DNA of 64,000 bases from Leucocoprinus leucothites (lineage: Eukaryota; Basidiomycota; Agaricomycetes; Agaricales; Agaricaceae), in the NCBI GenBank assembly GCA_013368445.1, contig JAACJO010000009.1, forward strand, positions 1-64,000. Reading direction: 5' to 3'. The translations under genes and the position numbers were made by a program. A model generated the notes under the pieces. That model was not told where the DNA came from. It did not search any database and saw nothing but the letters and a program-made list of their open reading frames with translations. Below are positions 1 through 12,954 of the stretch, piece after piece; position 1 is the stretch's first letter; the number at the start of each line of letters is the position of its first letter.

Positions 1-1196
1 TCAAGATTTGATTCATGGCCGGCTCGTGCGAGTAATGTTCCAGATATCTAACTTGCCAAGTGAAATGCCATGCATGCGCATGGGTCCTGTGCACGAAGCG
101 CATCATTGATGATTTCCGTTACTTTACACTCATCAGTAGCAAGCGTAGAGATCAAAAGCCAATCCAACTCTGCTACAGCGCAAACCTTCCGCTTGACGGG
201 CTTTTTAAATGGCCGTCTCTTTTAAAGGTTCTACTAGCTGCTCAATGCTTTGTTAAGTGCTGGAATCAACCAGCTAGATATGAACTTCTTCGGACAGCCC
301 ACCTAGCGAATCCCCTCGATGAAACGACTATCAACGGATCAACAGGAACTTTTACAATGTTCATGAAAGGAGTCAGTAGTATGAAACAAATTATGGCCAA
401 ATCATACGAGTTAAATACCTTCAGGGGGTTATGTGCCAGCCATTGGCTGCAACTTGTATAAAAATATATCGCGTACTGCGATCTACTAATCGCACCCCGG
501 CAAACAATGTAGTTTTCATTAAGCACCAAATGTAACGCCGAACTGTAGTGCAGGGTAACGGTAATCGACATCCGTGACTACTACAAGAACCACGAATGCA
601 AAATTAGGCACACTCAGCAAATGTAATCCAATCTTTCAAAAACAGCAGGCGATAGTCCGTATGTATCGGTAATTCTGAGCGTTCGTGAAAGTCATATCAA
701 CGCGTATGAAAGTTCAAAATCTGCTGTGGCCCCTAAAGAAGCGCAGTCTTTTTTCGGATCATATGAGCATGAGAGCGTTGATCAAAATGAAATAGGTATG
801 AGTACAATAGCTACAAAGATATTTCGACGCATACAGGTATTGAAACATTAGATGAAAGTTAAGCTATTAAAATGACTAAAAAATCGTCATCCGCCGTCTT
901 GACTTACTCTGGACTTCCGGTTCATGGGCATGAATATGCCAGGGTGCCTTGTGCGAAAAAACGGTCGCTGGAAAAGCCTCTGCAGCCATACTTTGCCTTT
1001 GCTTCAGCAGTACCTGGCGCCGGTTATTGTTATTATCAACCGGATCGAAGACACTTGCGGAAGATACTTACCGAGCTACGGCTTCTTTTCCGCCCAGGAT
1101 TGCAGGGCCGGAAGGGTTCTTCGTTCTTGGCTGTACTTGCGTCGACTCGCGGATACGCCTAAAACATTAGCGTCATCAGGCACTAATAGTGTGTCT
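1..1196. other. No confident gene
   Basis: Short open frames occur around 60-460 and 870-1240, but none shows a recognisable domain, a convincing splice pattern or a composition unlike random sequence. The 870-1240 stretch is more GC-rich and open in three overlapping frames, so a decayed exon is possible but cannot be named. Confidence 0.4.
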
Positions 1197-1931
1197 CTAA
1201 TCAAAGGTATAGCGTACCCTGTAAACTGCTTTGTCTAGTGATGATTCCATAGAGTGCGAGAATGGACTATCGGAGTGAATTGCCAATGAAAGATTCTTTG
1301 GAACTTCTCCGGATCCCATGGGTATATGGACCTCATAATATCGCACAATTTGAATTTCAAGACGAGGCTCCGGCTGTCGAGGAAGCTCAACTCCTGGGCT
1401 TGGACGTAGTGTAAACCTCCTTCGAAGCCTTCGCCTCTGATTTGGAGACCTTCTTTTTCCTAATTTCTTCTGTAAAATGAAAGCAACGATGGCGAGAATG
1501 GATAAAATGACGAAAGAGCCGGCTCCAAAACTGACAAGTGATATCATTATCCAGTCAGGTGACATCCTGAGATGTAAAATGACAATCGAATTAGTAAGTT
1601 CTCCAGGATTCAGAGTTGATAGGGAATGATTTACAATTAGGAACTGAGGACGGAGCAGAAATACTGAACGTAAAGCAACCCCAGAGAGGAGGTTAGTCAA
1701 TGTCTTCGGGGATCTGAAGTATAGAGTCTGACCTACTATGTTACTCACTTTAAACAGGGTGTAATGCTGTTTCGGGGCCATTGTCGCTGCTACTTTGTGA
1801 GAGCAGAAGTTCAAGACAGTTGAGCTGCTGCACCGGTAATCAATCCAGGTAAATAGCAAAGACATATTTGAGTACCTTATAAGTAAGACGTATCTGAGCG
1901 CGATATAACCAGAAGCTCTTGAGATGAGCAA
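1197..1931 (-). CDS. Hypothetical single-pass membrane protein
   Basis: This 244-codon frame holds one strong hydrophobic segment (starting MISLVSFGAGSFVILSILAI, near residue 130), followed at once by a very basic stretch (KKLGKRRSPNQRRRLRRR) and a polar tail. That fits a type I or III membrane protein with a cytoplasmic basic flank. The upstream half reads poorly as protein and contains usable splice signals (a GTGAGT donor about 185 bases in), so the true N-terminus is probably made of smaller exons. The architecture resembles the minus-strand protein at 4385-5169, though I cannot show homology. No family recognised. Confidence 0.35.
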   Translation of the reverse strand: MLISRASGYIALRYVLLIRYSNMSLLFTWIDYRCSSSTVLNFCSHKVAATMAPKQHYTLFKVSNIVGQTLYFRSPKTLTNLLSGVALRSVFLLRPQFLIVNHSLSTLNPGELTNSIVILHLRMSPDWIMISLVSFGAGSFVILSILAIVAFILQKKLGKRRSPNQRRRLRRRFTLRPSPGVELPRQPEPRLEIQIVRYYEVHIPMGSGEVPKNLSLAIHSDSPFSHSMESSLDKAVYRVRYTFD

Positions 1932-2049
1932 CTCAATAATAACTGTGGGAGCGAGGATATTGAGATCAAGCCGCGCCGATCACGCCGTTTTTCACACCAC
2001 CATCATTTCAGGGCACAGCATTTACACATTGGCATGATGGTTAACAACA

Positions 2050-4298
2050 ATGTTTGTTGACACAGCGAACACCCTCCCTCAACTTCGCCCTCAAGCTTCT
2101 AGATCTTCATATGCAAGTTCTCTTAAGAGTACAAGCAACGTTCTCCACCGTACCTCAACTCCGGCAGGAACCCACCTTCGTCTAGAAGGTTATACTGCTG
2201 TTGACCCATATGAGGCGTCAATATCTCATTCCATTATCAACCTCCATTCGCGCGAGGACGCTGACTCATCCCTTGAAGACATCGACGTCCCGGAACAGTA
2301 CAGCGTTCACCAGTTTTCGATGCTTACGAATTCCGTTGCAACCGGTCTAGATGAAACAAAGCACTACAGCCTGTCCGACTACATTCTCGCTTTTATCATT
2401 GATACATTACCTCGTCTGATTTACTCATACTTCCTTCTGCGACTTCCGTCCTTGTATTTTTCACGAGTTGCAAGGGTGTTTGAAGATGCGGAGCTGACTA
2501 TGCCCGAAATCAAGCGAATGGCGCTTGAACTGGCAAATGCTCGTTCCGAAAATGTACATCAGGCTCTCTTCACGAGCCTCTCAACTAGGGCACCCGAAAC
2601 CTCCCCTTTCTGGACTCTCAAGTCGAGCTGGGAGACTTTCATTGAATCATTGTTGCGCGAATGGAAGACTTTGAACATAATATCCGTCCTCCTTCTCAGG
2701 TATTTCTTCCTGTTTCTTCTCTCCATACATACAAACAACTAACTGAACTACTTAGCGCTATTTTAACGATTCTTCAGATTGACAGCGCCGCTAACGACCC
2801 CCTGACAAGATATTCTGCCCTATCGTCACTGGTATGCGCGCTCATGAGTCTTCTCTATGGGTGCATTTTCATAATCCGATTTGGGAGTATGAAAAAACCG
2901 CATAAAGCCGCTGAATGGGCTTGGGAGGCGCGAAAAATGCGGACTGTAATTTGGTGGAATGTTTGGGTGATGTTAGCGATGCCCGCAATTTGGCTTTCAT
3001 GGTAAGCTTTCTTTTCGAGCAAGATTTCTTGTCCTTACTCATGTATTTGGATAAGGTCTATTGTTTCGTACATTGTCTGTATCATGTCATTCTTGTGGAG
3101 AACGGGCTCCACTTTGGACGGAAGCATTCTACCTCTTACCCCCGAACTAGCATTCTGGCCCAGGCTAGTTATCTCTCTCATGCTCGCCCTTGGAGTCGTT
3201 TATTTCGTCCTTATAACGATGACACTACGCCATTATGGCTCGACGATGGACAGGAAATGGAGAGAAAGAGTGAAAGGGTGGACTGATCGACTAATCTACG
3301 AACAACCATTCCCTGAACATATTGGTGCATATGCCAATGTCATCAACTGGGGTTCATCAGCACAGAATAGCACATCGAGGAAGAATTCGGACGATTCGTC
3401 CGTAGGACCCTTTATTTCTTCCACAAGATTCGTTTCTCGGTCCCCCTCGCCCATTGGCTCGCCTCATGAGCTAACGAACAGAGCCGGTACACCAGTTAAA
3501 GACGCCGAAGCCATAAAAGAGGTTCTCTCTCCAGTGCAAACGTTCAGGGCTATAGAGCTGTGGTATCAAAACGTGGAGATTTCTCCCTTACCCGCAGAGT
3601 TGGCAGGTAGGAACATCTCGGAGGAAAATTGGGCAGGGTTTACTGAGGTTCGTTCTCTCATAATAGTCATATCATCCGACAGTTATAACTTACTTATCGA
3701 ACAGGAGGTTGCAGGTGCATGGAATACCCCCACTCTACCTACCCCTCAGGCCAGCGTTCTTCGCATTCTATCAACGTGGAACGCCAATGTCTTCGCCCCT
3801 CTGCATCTCGAAGTCGTTCTCTGCCAGGAATACTACCCGGAATGGCCTGAATCCCCGCTATACACAATTTACATTACGGATCGACGAGTGATCCATGGTC
3901 GGATTCTACCTCTCGAAGAACGCTTTGGGAAAGTGCCTTTTGGCCTCATTCGTATTGACGTTCTCGACTTCTCGTACCTACGACATAACTGGCTGTCCCT
4001 CTTTCCTCCAAGAGGAACAGAAGTCCACTTCAATTTTCATAATTCATCCTCTCCCCCAACCCCCGAACAATCTCATCAACGCAGCACCGGATTTCAAGCT
4101 CACGACAGCTACGATGATAGGATTTCAAATGAGAGTGATCGTACTAGTCGGAACGCAACCGGTGATCACCCGGCTATCGATGACATGGAAGATATACTCT
4201 TAACTGCTCGTAGTTCAATCAGAAGTCCATCGACACGATTCGTAGCAACTCCCTCCCCGAGACCATCAAGACAACCTAGTTCAGGACCCGACAACTGA
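2050..4298 (+). CDS. Multi-pass membrane protein, unknown family
   Basis: Four exons join cleanly: 2050-2699, 2756-3001, 3056-3647 and 3705-4298. The introns are 54-57 bp with GT/AG ends, and frames agree across every junction; the last intron is a multiple of three and is hidden in an open frame. The product is about 580 residues. It has a polar Ser-rich N-terminus, hydrophobic segments near residues 115-140, 205-250, 285-300 and 320-350, then a soluble half with ordered sequence (ELWYQNVEISPLPAEL, RIDVLDFSYLRHNWLSLFPP) and a disordered Ser/Pro-rich tail. It looks like a conserved but uncharacterised fungal membrane protein. The start is the first ATG after a stop-rich leader. Confidence 0.7.
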
Positions 4299-4384
4299 GC
4301 CAAAGACTCATAAGAGTCAATCGACAACACTATGTAAAGCCTCCCACCTTGTTCATCGGCATGGCAACTACTAATGGCTCCACC

Positions 4385-5169
4385 CTACGAAGTATCAACT
4401 CCCAAAGTGCCGATAGCCTCATCTTTTTGCAATCCAAGCGTCGTCGACCAACGATGGGAATATGCGAAGCTCACAAATTCGTCGCCCCGGAATGGTTCAG
4501 ATAGCGGAGGAACGTCCAATACTGGGAGAGGAATGTTGGGAATAGGTGGAATTGAAGCTGCTTGATTTTGACAAGCCTTTCGTCGCGTCTGCATTGGCGT
4601 CAGGCTATATCATTGGATTTTTCAGGGAACCGACTACTTACTGAGCGTCTTCTCGGCGTAGTAGGGGTACGAGGAGTAGTAGGGCGCGAGCCTGCTTCAG
4701 CCACAATGGTGGAGGTAACTGAGTATTCCGTTGTTTGACGAGAGAGCTCCTCCATGTGCGCATCCGTATTTTCGTTTTCATCTCCCTGTATTTCCCGTTC
4801 CTGGTGGTCCTGTCGAGTTGGTGGTTGGTCATTATTGATTTTGGGAAGCAAATTATTTGCTTTGCGACCTGGGCTGGCCCCTAGTGTTCCCAATGGTAAC
4901 CTTGGAGTGTTCTGTTTGGATGGGTTTTCTTTGACAGACGAATCAAGGCCGGGAGTATTTAACCCTGTTGAAGGGCTGTAGGAAAAGCTTCGTGGAATCA
5001 ATCGGTCGGCTCTCCTCCTTGCGAGGGCTCTTCTGTACGAGACGACAGCATAAATAGAAGCGCCGATAACCCCACCGGCGGCCAAGCCTCCTATGATTAT
5101 TACAATCAGAATCGGTAATCCAATTGGCCTAAATTCTGATGAGAAGTTAATACAACGAGACTCTGGCAT
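4385..5169 (-). CDS. Hypothetical single-pass membrane protein
   Basis: Two exons, 4642-5169 and 4385-4588, flank a 53-bp intron with a perfect GTAAGT donor, a CTGAC branch-like site and a CAG acceptor. Splicing replaces a short readthrough tail (SVSSRF...) with about 68 more residues ending GTLGVDTS. The protein has a short N-terminal segment, one transmembrane helix (around GLPILIVIIIGGLAAGGVIG, residues 17-40), a basic stop-transfer patch (RRALARRRADR) and a long disordered Ser/Thr/Pro-rich cytoplasmic tail. There is no signal peptide from the first ATG, and a TAG lies just upstream in frame, so an extra upstream exon encoding an ectodomain is possible. Function unknown. It is convergent with the plus-strand gene ending at 4298. 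Confidence 0.5.
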
Positions 5170-5634
5170 GGACCTACATAACTAGTGGAAAGCGAAGGTG
5201 TTAGCAAAAGAGGGTGGAATGATATGGGCAGGAGCATCAAAGTTTGTCGAGCGGGCGTTCAACTGTCGCAGGAGAAATTATACTCTAGGTTTAGCTTGGG
5301 AGCTGGAAACGAAGGCGATTTTAAGATGATCAAGAGTGATCACTGTCACCAAATGTGCTACAACCTCTGTTGTCGTTGAGATAGCCAGCCAGAGTTACGA
5401 GCGTACTACGATGATGTTACCAAAGGGTCGGTGCTGGGTCAAACCCGAATTCGGATCACCAGTTGTTTAATTAGTTCAGCCATCAATGCACTTAGTTTCA
5501 GTTTCGAGCTAGACGAAATGAACATGCGTCATTATGTGCTACGAAATACATCGTTTTGAGAGAACATAAAAGAGTCGTTATACATGTAGAATCACGAAGA
5601 AATGATAAACGGATTAAAACGCAGAGATAAAACC
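5170..5634. other. Spacer between two minus-strand genes
   Basis: No coding signal stands out. It holds the 3' flank of the sugar transporter and either the promoter or an unseen first exon of the 4385-5169 gene. Confidence 0.5.
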
Positions 5635-8038
5635 CTAAGCCTTTTCCTCTTCCACTGAGTCGGACTTCTTGGCCTGAAATACAAGTATTAAGTGAGTGAA
5701 TTATAGATCCGCATCGTGGAGACTGACCTTGGCACCACCAACAACGTCCTCGAGTGTCTTCTTGCCGACATTCCTGTCGATAGCCCAGGCTGAGAAAACG
5801 TGACCTTGTTGGAAGATTTCTTCGATTTCCTCAAGTGATCGTCCAACGGTTTCCGGGTACATGAAGAGAATGTGGATGAAAGCGGCGAAGTTGAAGGTTC
5901 CGAAGATGAAGTAGGTCCTCCAGGCAATGTTGTTGAGACCCGGAGGGACGGCGTAGGCAAGGGCGAAATTAAACAGCCAGTTGGTGGCCTGAGATCGGTC
6001 TGAGCATCAAAGTTGGAGGGTGTGAAAACAACATTAACTCACTGTTGCAAGTGACACAGCTTTTCCGCGGATCTTCAATGGGTACTGGAAAGTCGTTAGT
6101 ACAACGGAGGGACTGAATATTGATCATCCCTACCAGCTCAGCAGGGTATGTCCAGGACACAGGTCCCATGGTGATAGCGAAACTGAGATGGACAACATTA
6201 GAAGAATGATCTTCGCGTATTCCCAGATCAGCTAACTTACCTGCAAACGAACAAGTAAGAGCAAACGATGATGGCTTTTGTGGCGGCATCATTGTTCTCA
6301 ACAACCCAGATTGCTAGCAACAAGTCAAAAATTATTGCAAGAGGAAATCACTCATAGCGTACGGTTGTTATCAACGGTTCCCCAGTGCCCGAAACGTCCT
6401 TGAAGGCCACCGACAAGGTAAAGCCAGAAGCCCATAAGCAAGGTCCCGGCGAGAAGCATGGGCCTGCGACCCCACTTGTCAATGTAGATAATGGCAGGAA
6501 CTGTCAACGAGATCAATCAAGGCAACTTTATATGTTGATATCAATCATAACACACCAGTGAGAGCAACGTTGAGGACATATTGAACGGACTGAAGAAAAC
6601 GGAAATCGTTATTTTGAGTTCAAAACGGCGTAGAACAGCTGACTTACATCGGCAATAAGGTTGCCGCGGCGGCCTGTAAGACCGGCACCCTGGAAGACAT
6701 AGACGATATAGTACCTAATCCGAATGTAAATTTAGAAACTGTGGTCAAAGAAAACGACACATACATCATGACATTCATTCCAGAAAGCTGAGACCACATC
6801 TGAAGGGCACATCCAAGGAAGACACGGCGAGGGTTGCCAGTCTTGAAAAGGTCGAGATAAGATTTCGCGCCTTCAGTGCGTTCGAAGGTGACCTGAGAAG
6901 GATATATTAGACTGGGAAAATAATGAAAGGTCAAGTATAAGAATCACCTGTTGCTTAATTTCCTCAAACTCGAGAACGACAAGCTCGTCACTTTTATTAC
7001 CCTTTCCGTGAAGATCCGCCAAAACCTGAAGGGCTTCCTCTTCACTACAGGAAAGTTCAGTAAACTCCATGCAAACGCCGTTATGGTTGCAACGCACCGG
7101 CCTTTGTCGAACAGCCAACGTGGACTCTCGGGGAAGAAGAGCATGCCCAAGGAAAGGATGATTGCAGGGATCATCTGTAGACCCCAAGGAATACGGAATG
7201 AGGCGACGCCGTCGATGTACGAGCAACCGAATTGAATGAAGTATTGAATCAGGATACCCCAAGTGATAGACCTAGGATAAACCAAAATATATGAGTGCTG
7301 TTCGGTGCTGAGTGGGAACGCAGGCTAACCATTGTTGAAGAGAGACCATACGACCACGGATAGAGGGTGCAGTGATTTCGGATTGGTAGATAGGGACAAC
7401 AGCACTTGACAAGCCGACGGAAATACCAGAGATAATACGACCGACAACCAGCATGCCACGGTTCTAATCGGAGGCGTTTGATATACCAGACAGAGTAAGG
7501 GCAAAGAATACGCACGACAGAGGCACATTGCAGGATAGACCCAATAACCCAGATAATACCAGCGAGGATAACTGTCGGCCTACGACCGATACGATCCGCC
7601 AACTGTGTGACCAGAAGCGCTCCAACGAAAGAGCCAGCGGGCATAGAAGCGACGATTGCCCCCTGAGCATCACTAGTGGGCTGAAAGTCCTTGTGAGAAA
7701 CTAAAAGACGTTCGTGCAAAAGAGATATTTACATGATTGAACGTCTTCAGATAAGATTGATTCTATTCTCTGGTATTAGATACCGCTGAACAGCTGAAGA
7801 TAGAATCGGGACTCACGTTCAACACTCCGGACATGGAGGAGATATCAAGACCAAACAGGCCTCCTCCGATACAGGCAAAGGAGCCCACCACATACTGTTG
7901 GCGTCGGTGAGGATGAGTTGTGGGAAAACCGAGGGGAATACGTACTGGGTTGGACGCGATCGTGGCGCTGTACTGTATGAAAGGTGGTTTTGTTCAAGAT
8001 CACTGACAGAAGCGACGGAGGGATAAACTTACCTTCAT
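5635..8038 (-). CDS. MFS sugar (hexose) transporter
   Basis: Seventeen short exons can be followed from ATG AAG at 8038 to the stop at 5635, with 16 introns of roughly 50-90 bp in frame throughout. The protein of about 530 residues has the sugar porter signatures in order: GGGLFGLDISSMSGVL in helix 1, ADRIGRRP between helices 2 and 3, VGRIISGISVG in helix 4, YQSEITAPSIRGR, PESPRWLFDKGR before the central loop, QMWSQLSGMNVMMYY in helix 7, DKWGRRP, PAELYPLKIRGKA, ATNWLFNF in helix 10 and PETVGRSLEEI at the C-terminus. This is the fungal glucose/hexose branch of the family (TC 2.A.1.1), a plasma-membrane proton symporter or facilitator; the exact substrate cannot be read from sequence. All motifs are present and no break is seen. 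Two paired carbon-repressor-like sites lie upstream. Confidence 0.93.
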
Positions 8039-8451
8039 GGCTAAGGACTTCCTCGCGAAGGGGCTGGCGAAACGAAGGCGGAAGAACCCCAAACGCAGGA
8101 CGGGGTCAGGCATTTATAGTCTAGCGTCATACTACAGTGAGAACGCCGGGGCCAAACAGACATGAATTGTCGTGCATTTGCATCTATCCCCTCCAAGACG
8201 ACAGGTGGTGGTCACGCGGAGATATAAATCATATGAATACATGGGAGCAGGAACCATTCCCGCCCAAAATTGGAATAGAAGCACAAGGTCTGAAGGGTTC
8301 GCTCCCTCTTCTGTTGGCGCTTCGTATAGCAACCTAGTTCCACCGCGGCTCCATCGAAATCAAATCTCAAGTTCAATGTTCCTAATGCCTCAAGGCCAAC
8401 GTGTCGCGTAAATTACTGCCCAAGAAGCCTGGGGTATCTAAAGACCTGCCT

Positions 8452-8465
8452 GCGGGGGAGTGGGG
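8452..8465 (+). promoter_or_regulatory. Paired CreA/Mig1-like sites
   Basis: GCGGGG (8452-8457) and GTGGGG (8460-8465) both match the SYGGRG consensus of the CreA/Mig1 glucose repressor. They lie about 415 bp upstream of the sugar transporter start. Pairing of sites is a known feature of functional CreA targets; the match itself is short and could be chance. Confidence 0.3.
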
Positions 8466-8754
8466 AAGCGGTATGCAGAACCTCACAAGGAAGGTTTGAC
8501 GTGCTTATTGAGCGGTCCGGTGTATGTCGGCAATCACCCCCTTCCCTGTCACTACATGTAATTCGTTTACGGCGCACTCCAACTGTGTTGTGAGGGCCGG
8601 TGAACGACAGAAACTCTGAGCGCAAAAAATGCGACTTTCATCCTACCGTATTGCCTGAATTTCAGCGACACGCTCGCGCTTTTTCAAACTGACTCGAGGT
8701 GCATCCCTGAACTCGGCATCGGGAGGCCAGCACAACGTCACAATGTCACGAATA

Positions 8755-8766
8755 CTCCACCCCCGC
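8755..8766 (-). promoter_or_regulatory. Abutting CreA/Mig1-like sites
   Basis: On the minus strand GCGGGG (8761-8766) is followed directly by GTGGAG (8755-8760), both matching SYGGRG. They lie about 720 bp upstream of the transporter ATG, in transporter orientation. Confidence 0.25.
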
Positions 8767-10928
8767 AACTCCTCCCAGCAAACCTCATGTGCAAAGTCAT
8801 ATGCAACCAGCGATCGGATGCATTCGTATCATCAATCTAGTGCTATTCATAACCTTCGTTCTCTCGCATAACTCTGCGGCCGCCGTTTCACCGGTCCAGC
8901 CTGTACCCACATAACTCTCTTGTTCCTGACTTCCTCACTGTGAGGTTGCGCTGCCCGGCGCTTGCGGAGCGGTGAGTATTTCGGGGGCTCCTGTTCTATC
9001 GGGGATAGCGAACACCAGGTGAAAGTCAAAATAATCCTCCCAAGTGAGTCTGATCATCTCAGTTCACTCATATTCGATCAACAATGGGCTTCTGACGATT
9101 ATAACTGATACATTAATCCCCTATTATCGCTATTGGCTCTTCTTGCCTCATCGGATAAGAAAGTTCAATCCATCTTCTCAGATACTCGAGCCGCTCACCT
9201 GGTAAATCCTGGCAATGACTCTGCAATCCTCTGACCCTGAGTTATTTTCGTGAGTAACGAATGTTCAGATCAAAACTAAGCGTTGCTCGGATCACAGAAG
9301 TTTTGACAAATCGGTTACCATTTGCCGGGAGGGCAGGAGTGATACAACCACACTTGTCCAGATTCAAATTTCCCCTAGTCACATGGACAAAAAGAGTCAA
9401 ACAGCCGATTCCCGAATAGTCCACCGATGCTGGTAAAAATAAGCACGTGGTAATGCCAAGGCATGACCGTCCAGCCCAGTTCTTGATTCCATAGTTCTCT
9501 CGTTGAATCCAGGCTTACGATATGACTTGAGGGCCAGAGGGGCCGATCAACGTTGGTGGATCTCCCTGTCATAATCGCAGGCTACTAACAATGATTGGCC
9601 ATCTCGGTTTCAAGCCTGACTCTGACTTAAATGACGTCCCAAACAAAAATGGCCAACCTATTAGAATCATTAAACTTATCTAATACCACGAGTCAGGAAG
9701 TCACGTTCACTCCCTCTTACCTCGAGTTCATCATCACAAGACTTGTCTCTCAACATTCTATGTACGTCCTGCGTCCAACTCCTCCAACACAAGTCAAAAC
9801 GTCAAAACATTCTCACATTACGGGCAGTCTCACGCCGTGTGTCACGCATCACATAGAAGAACCGAAGCATGAAAGGTGCCGATTTCTTATGAGATAGCTG
9901 TTGAAATCAGCCTCGTATGGTGCATCTTGAAACATCAATGAAGGTTGACCGAGGCCAAATATACCCACAAAGGGGCTTCTTAAGTCGGCTCCAAGACCGG
10001 ATGAGGGGAATAAGAATTCAGTGCTTATGTAAAATTTGTATTGAAAACATTACTTTTGTTATGTAGGCAAGGCGATGACCGTCCCTGGAATTCGAAGTTT
10101 TGCGCTTGTACCAAAAATAATGTACCGCTTCGAGTTCTGTACCTCGACGAGCAACCTCGCTGCAAGTACTTCTTTTCCCCGCAAGGCTCAAGAAGCTTCA
10201 TTCAGTAAAGGGCCACGGGCGCCTAGCAGTTTCCGACTTACAATGTATTTCTGTGCGAGCTCATCTCGCAAAGCTATATAAACTCGCTAAATGACGTATC
10301 TTCCTCCTTTTCGGATCACGCGACAAGTCTTTCAAGAGGCATTAGTAAAGTCATGAAGAGGTCATGAATAATATCACATCTCTACACATGTAGCAAACTG
10401 AACGGAAAGTCGAGATCAAGAAAAACAACAACAAGATGGATGTATCTACATATTACAACACCTTCAAAGGTGTACATGAAACCCAAAAGAGCGACAAAGA
10501 AAAGAGAGTGACAGACAAGTCAAGCCATGTACACATGTCGTCAGTATATACTCGAAAGTAAGAGAAGACGTCGCCTGTGCGGGATAGGTAGCACAAGAAA
10601 GCAGAGGAAACGGATCAAACACAGAATGTACAAGATACAACAAGCACCTATCAATCAGGAATGAAACACTAACGTACAACAAGATCTTGAGACTACACGT
10701 GATGGTGGTGTTTGCGGCGGTGGTGGCTGGATTGTGGCAAATAATGCGGAATACTAAAACGAATGAAAACAGGTGGTCGGAGTTGTCAGATAAACGATAC
10801 ATGTCAGTTATTGTCCGTGCCAGGCTAGTACGAAATCAGGAAGCCTGCGTGTCAATATCCTTGAACACTAACTCAAAACTTCGTGGCTCACCTTCTTTCC
10901 CCCTCTTCCCCTTCACTTCGCCTCCCCC

Positions 10929-12954
10929 CTACTTCAACCACCCAATACTCTGCGCCCTCCTCACCTTACCCCTCCACCCCTCCATCGATCTCACTTCAAC
11001 CTTAAACCTCTTCGTAAACGGTTTTCCCACCAACGGAATCCCCCTCTCCAGGACTACTAAACTCGTAGGCCTCCCATCAGCATCAGCAACTACATCATAC
11101 GACCCTTCCTGTTTCAGATGATTCGGGCACCGCTCCTTTGCCCACCGAACGTTAATTTGCCTTAGCCGTGGGTTATAGCGAAGTATAAGTAGCGCTGTAT
11201 CAACCATGCTTTCATCTCGAAGAGTGTGGCCTTTCGTGAGTGAAAATCGCCTGAGATCCGGGAGGAGATGAAGTTGCTTTATTAGCTGCTTGAGTTGTTT
11301 CTGTGATCGCGGTGGTGTCGCCATCAGTAAACGAATGATAGAAAAAAAAAATGATACTCACAGCAGGGAACCCTGTCGTACACATAAAGTGGAAATCCGT
11401 CAGCTTCGGTACCGATTCCACAAGGGTTCGATAAAACGTGGTATTATCCCTCGCCGGATTAGAAACATGAGTCCAGATATCCAAAGAAGTCAATGACGTC
11501 AGACGTTGCAACACTAGGCACACGGCATCCAACCGACTCTCATACATCGGCTCACATGTCAAGTCGAGCGTCTCAACCGACTCGGGATGAGGTAGTTCCG
11601 CAAGCTGTTGGTAAACACCGATATACGTATCGAGAGCCGGGAGCGCGGTATCCCCGAGGTTCATCACCATCGTCTCTGGAGACATCCAGCGCTTGAAATT
11701 CCATAAAAATCGAATATATTTAAGCGATGTGTGTTTTGTGAGAAATTCACCCAGGGTGTGGAGGTCGGAGGGAGGTCCGAGCATAAAGTCGCTTTGGTAT
11801 CCGAAAGATCCCAGGGTGAGGGTATGTAGTTTCGGCCAATGACCGGCCATTGCGGGTTCGAAGTCGAATATCCGCGAGGACGAGGAGAAACTGCAGATCG
11901 CGAGTTCTTCGAGGTTTGGACAGTGCTGGATGACCATATCCCAGAAGCGAGGTGGAAGAGCTTCGAGAGTTGGGAAGAGTTCTGGCCAAGGGGAGATATC
12001 GCCGGGGATCAGGGAAGATCGCAGGCGAGAGAAGACTACGAGCTCACCTGTGCCTCCTAAACCGTGTCTGACTATTAATGAGAAGCTGGTGAGGTCTCTG
12101 AAATCGAACAACTGGACATGTCGACATGAACACTAATTAAGGTGTTGAGCTTATGAGCCACTACATACTTTGCTACCGGCATCTAGGGGCCTCGTCCCAA
12201 CATTCGTAAACACACTTTTCAGCTTTGGGCACCTAGATTGAAAATATGTCATGAGATTGAAAATAGTGAGGGCTGTGACAACAACGTACTTCAGCCGCAG
12301 TGTCTCCCAGAGGCGATCGTCCGGCAGCTCCAGACCATCCCAATCGAAGGTATGCATGTTCTCGAAGTCACCAGCCAAACTCTCGAGCTTCGAGACCACC
12401 CAGTCCTCATGGAGATGCTCATCCGGTCTTGGCCACGAGAGGTAGTAGTTAGGCCGTACTGCCAGTTTCTTCACGAATTTACAAATTTCTCTTTGGCGTC
12501 CGAGCATTTCGAGGGCTATGCGACATTTTCGACTTGATTTGAGGACAACGGTGTCATAAAGAAAGGGGAGGAGTATCCTGCGCAGACATGTGGACTGTAG
12601 AAGGTGAAATTAATGGTGATGTATGAGAGAAGACAAAGAGCTTACGGTAAGGCTGAAGTTGAGAACGTCTGCGATGGAAAGAAGGGTGGCGATTTCGCGG
12701 ATGACATCTTCGGGTATTGAACCGGCAATTCCTCCCTCTGGCCCTTTTTTTGCGCTTCCAGAGTCGTTCTCCTCCGTGTCCTGGGTGTCTGGTTCGACAT
12801 CCACGAGGCCAAACTGCTGAGCGCCCTGTACGGAGCCTCGGCGCACGGGTACGGAGCTGGTGGAGAAAAGGGTCATCAAACTTCGCCTGCGGGAAGTTCT
12901 GAGGTCGCGTTCTTGTTTTGCGAGCGACATATCCGCTGAAGGGGAGATGGTCAT
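10929..12954 (-). CDS. F-box/LRR protein
   Basis: Five exons (12646-12954, 12290-12594, 12169-12232, 11362-12111, 10929-11300) join with consistent frame across introns of 51-61 bp. The product of about 600 residues has a disordered, Ser/Arg-rich N-terminus, then an F-box-like segment (IPEDVIREIATLLSIADVLN then FSLTSTCLRRILLPFLYDTV). After that come LRR-type repeats (CPNLEELAI, LPALDTY, VETLDL, LTSLTSLDIW, LPDLRRFSL). F-box proteins bind Skp1 through this motif and present substrates to an SCF ubiquitin ligase; the target is unknown. The frame stays open upstream to an ATG at 13182, but that extension looks like untranslated leader, so I chose 12954. The second junction could also use an acceptor near 12133. 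Confidence 0.8.

Larger units (their letters stand above)
8039..10928. other. Long intergenic region
   Basis: This carries the promoter of the sugar transporter at its left end and the 3' flank of the F-box gene at its right end (around 10440-10930). Open frames between (for example 9631-9897) are short and have no domain. I see no gene, tRNA or transposon here. Confidence 0.45.

Noticed and set aside
9631..9897. 88-codon plus-strand frame
   Set aside because: No domain, no splice partners, composition like the surrounding spacer.
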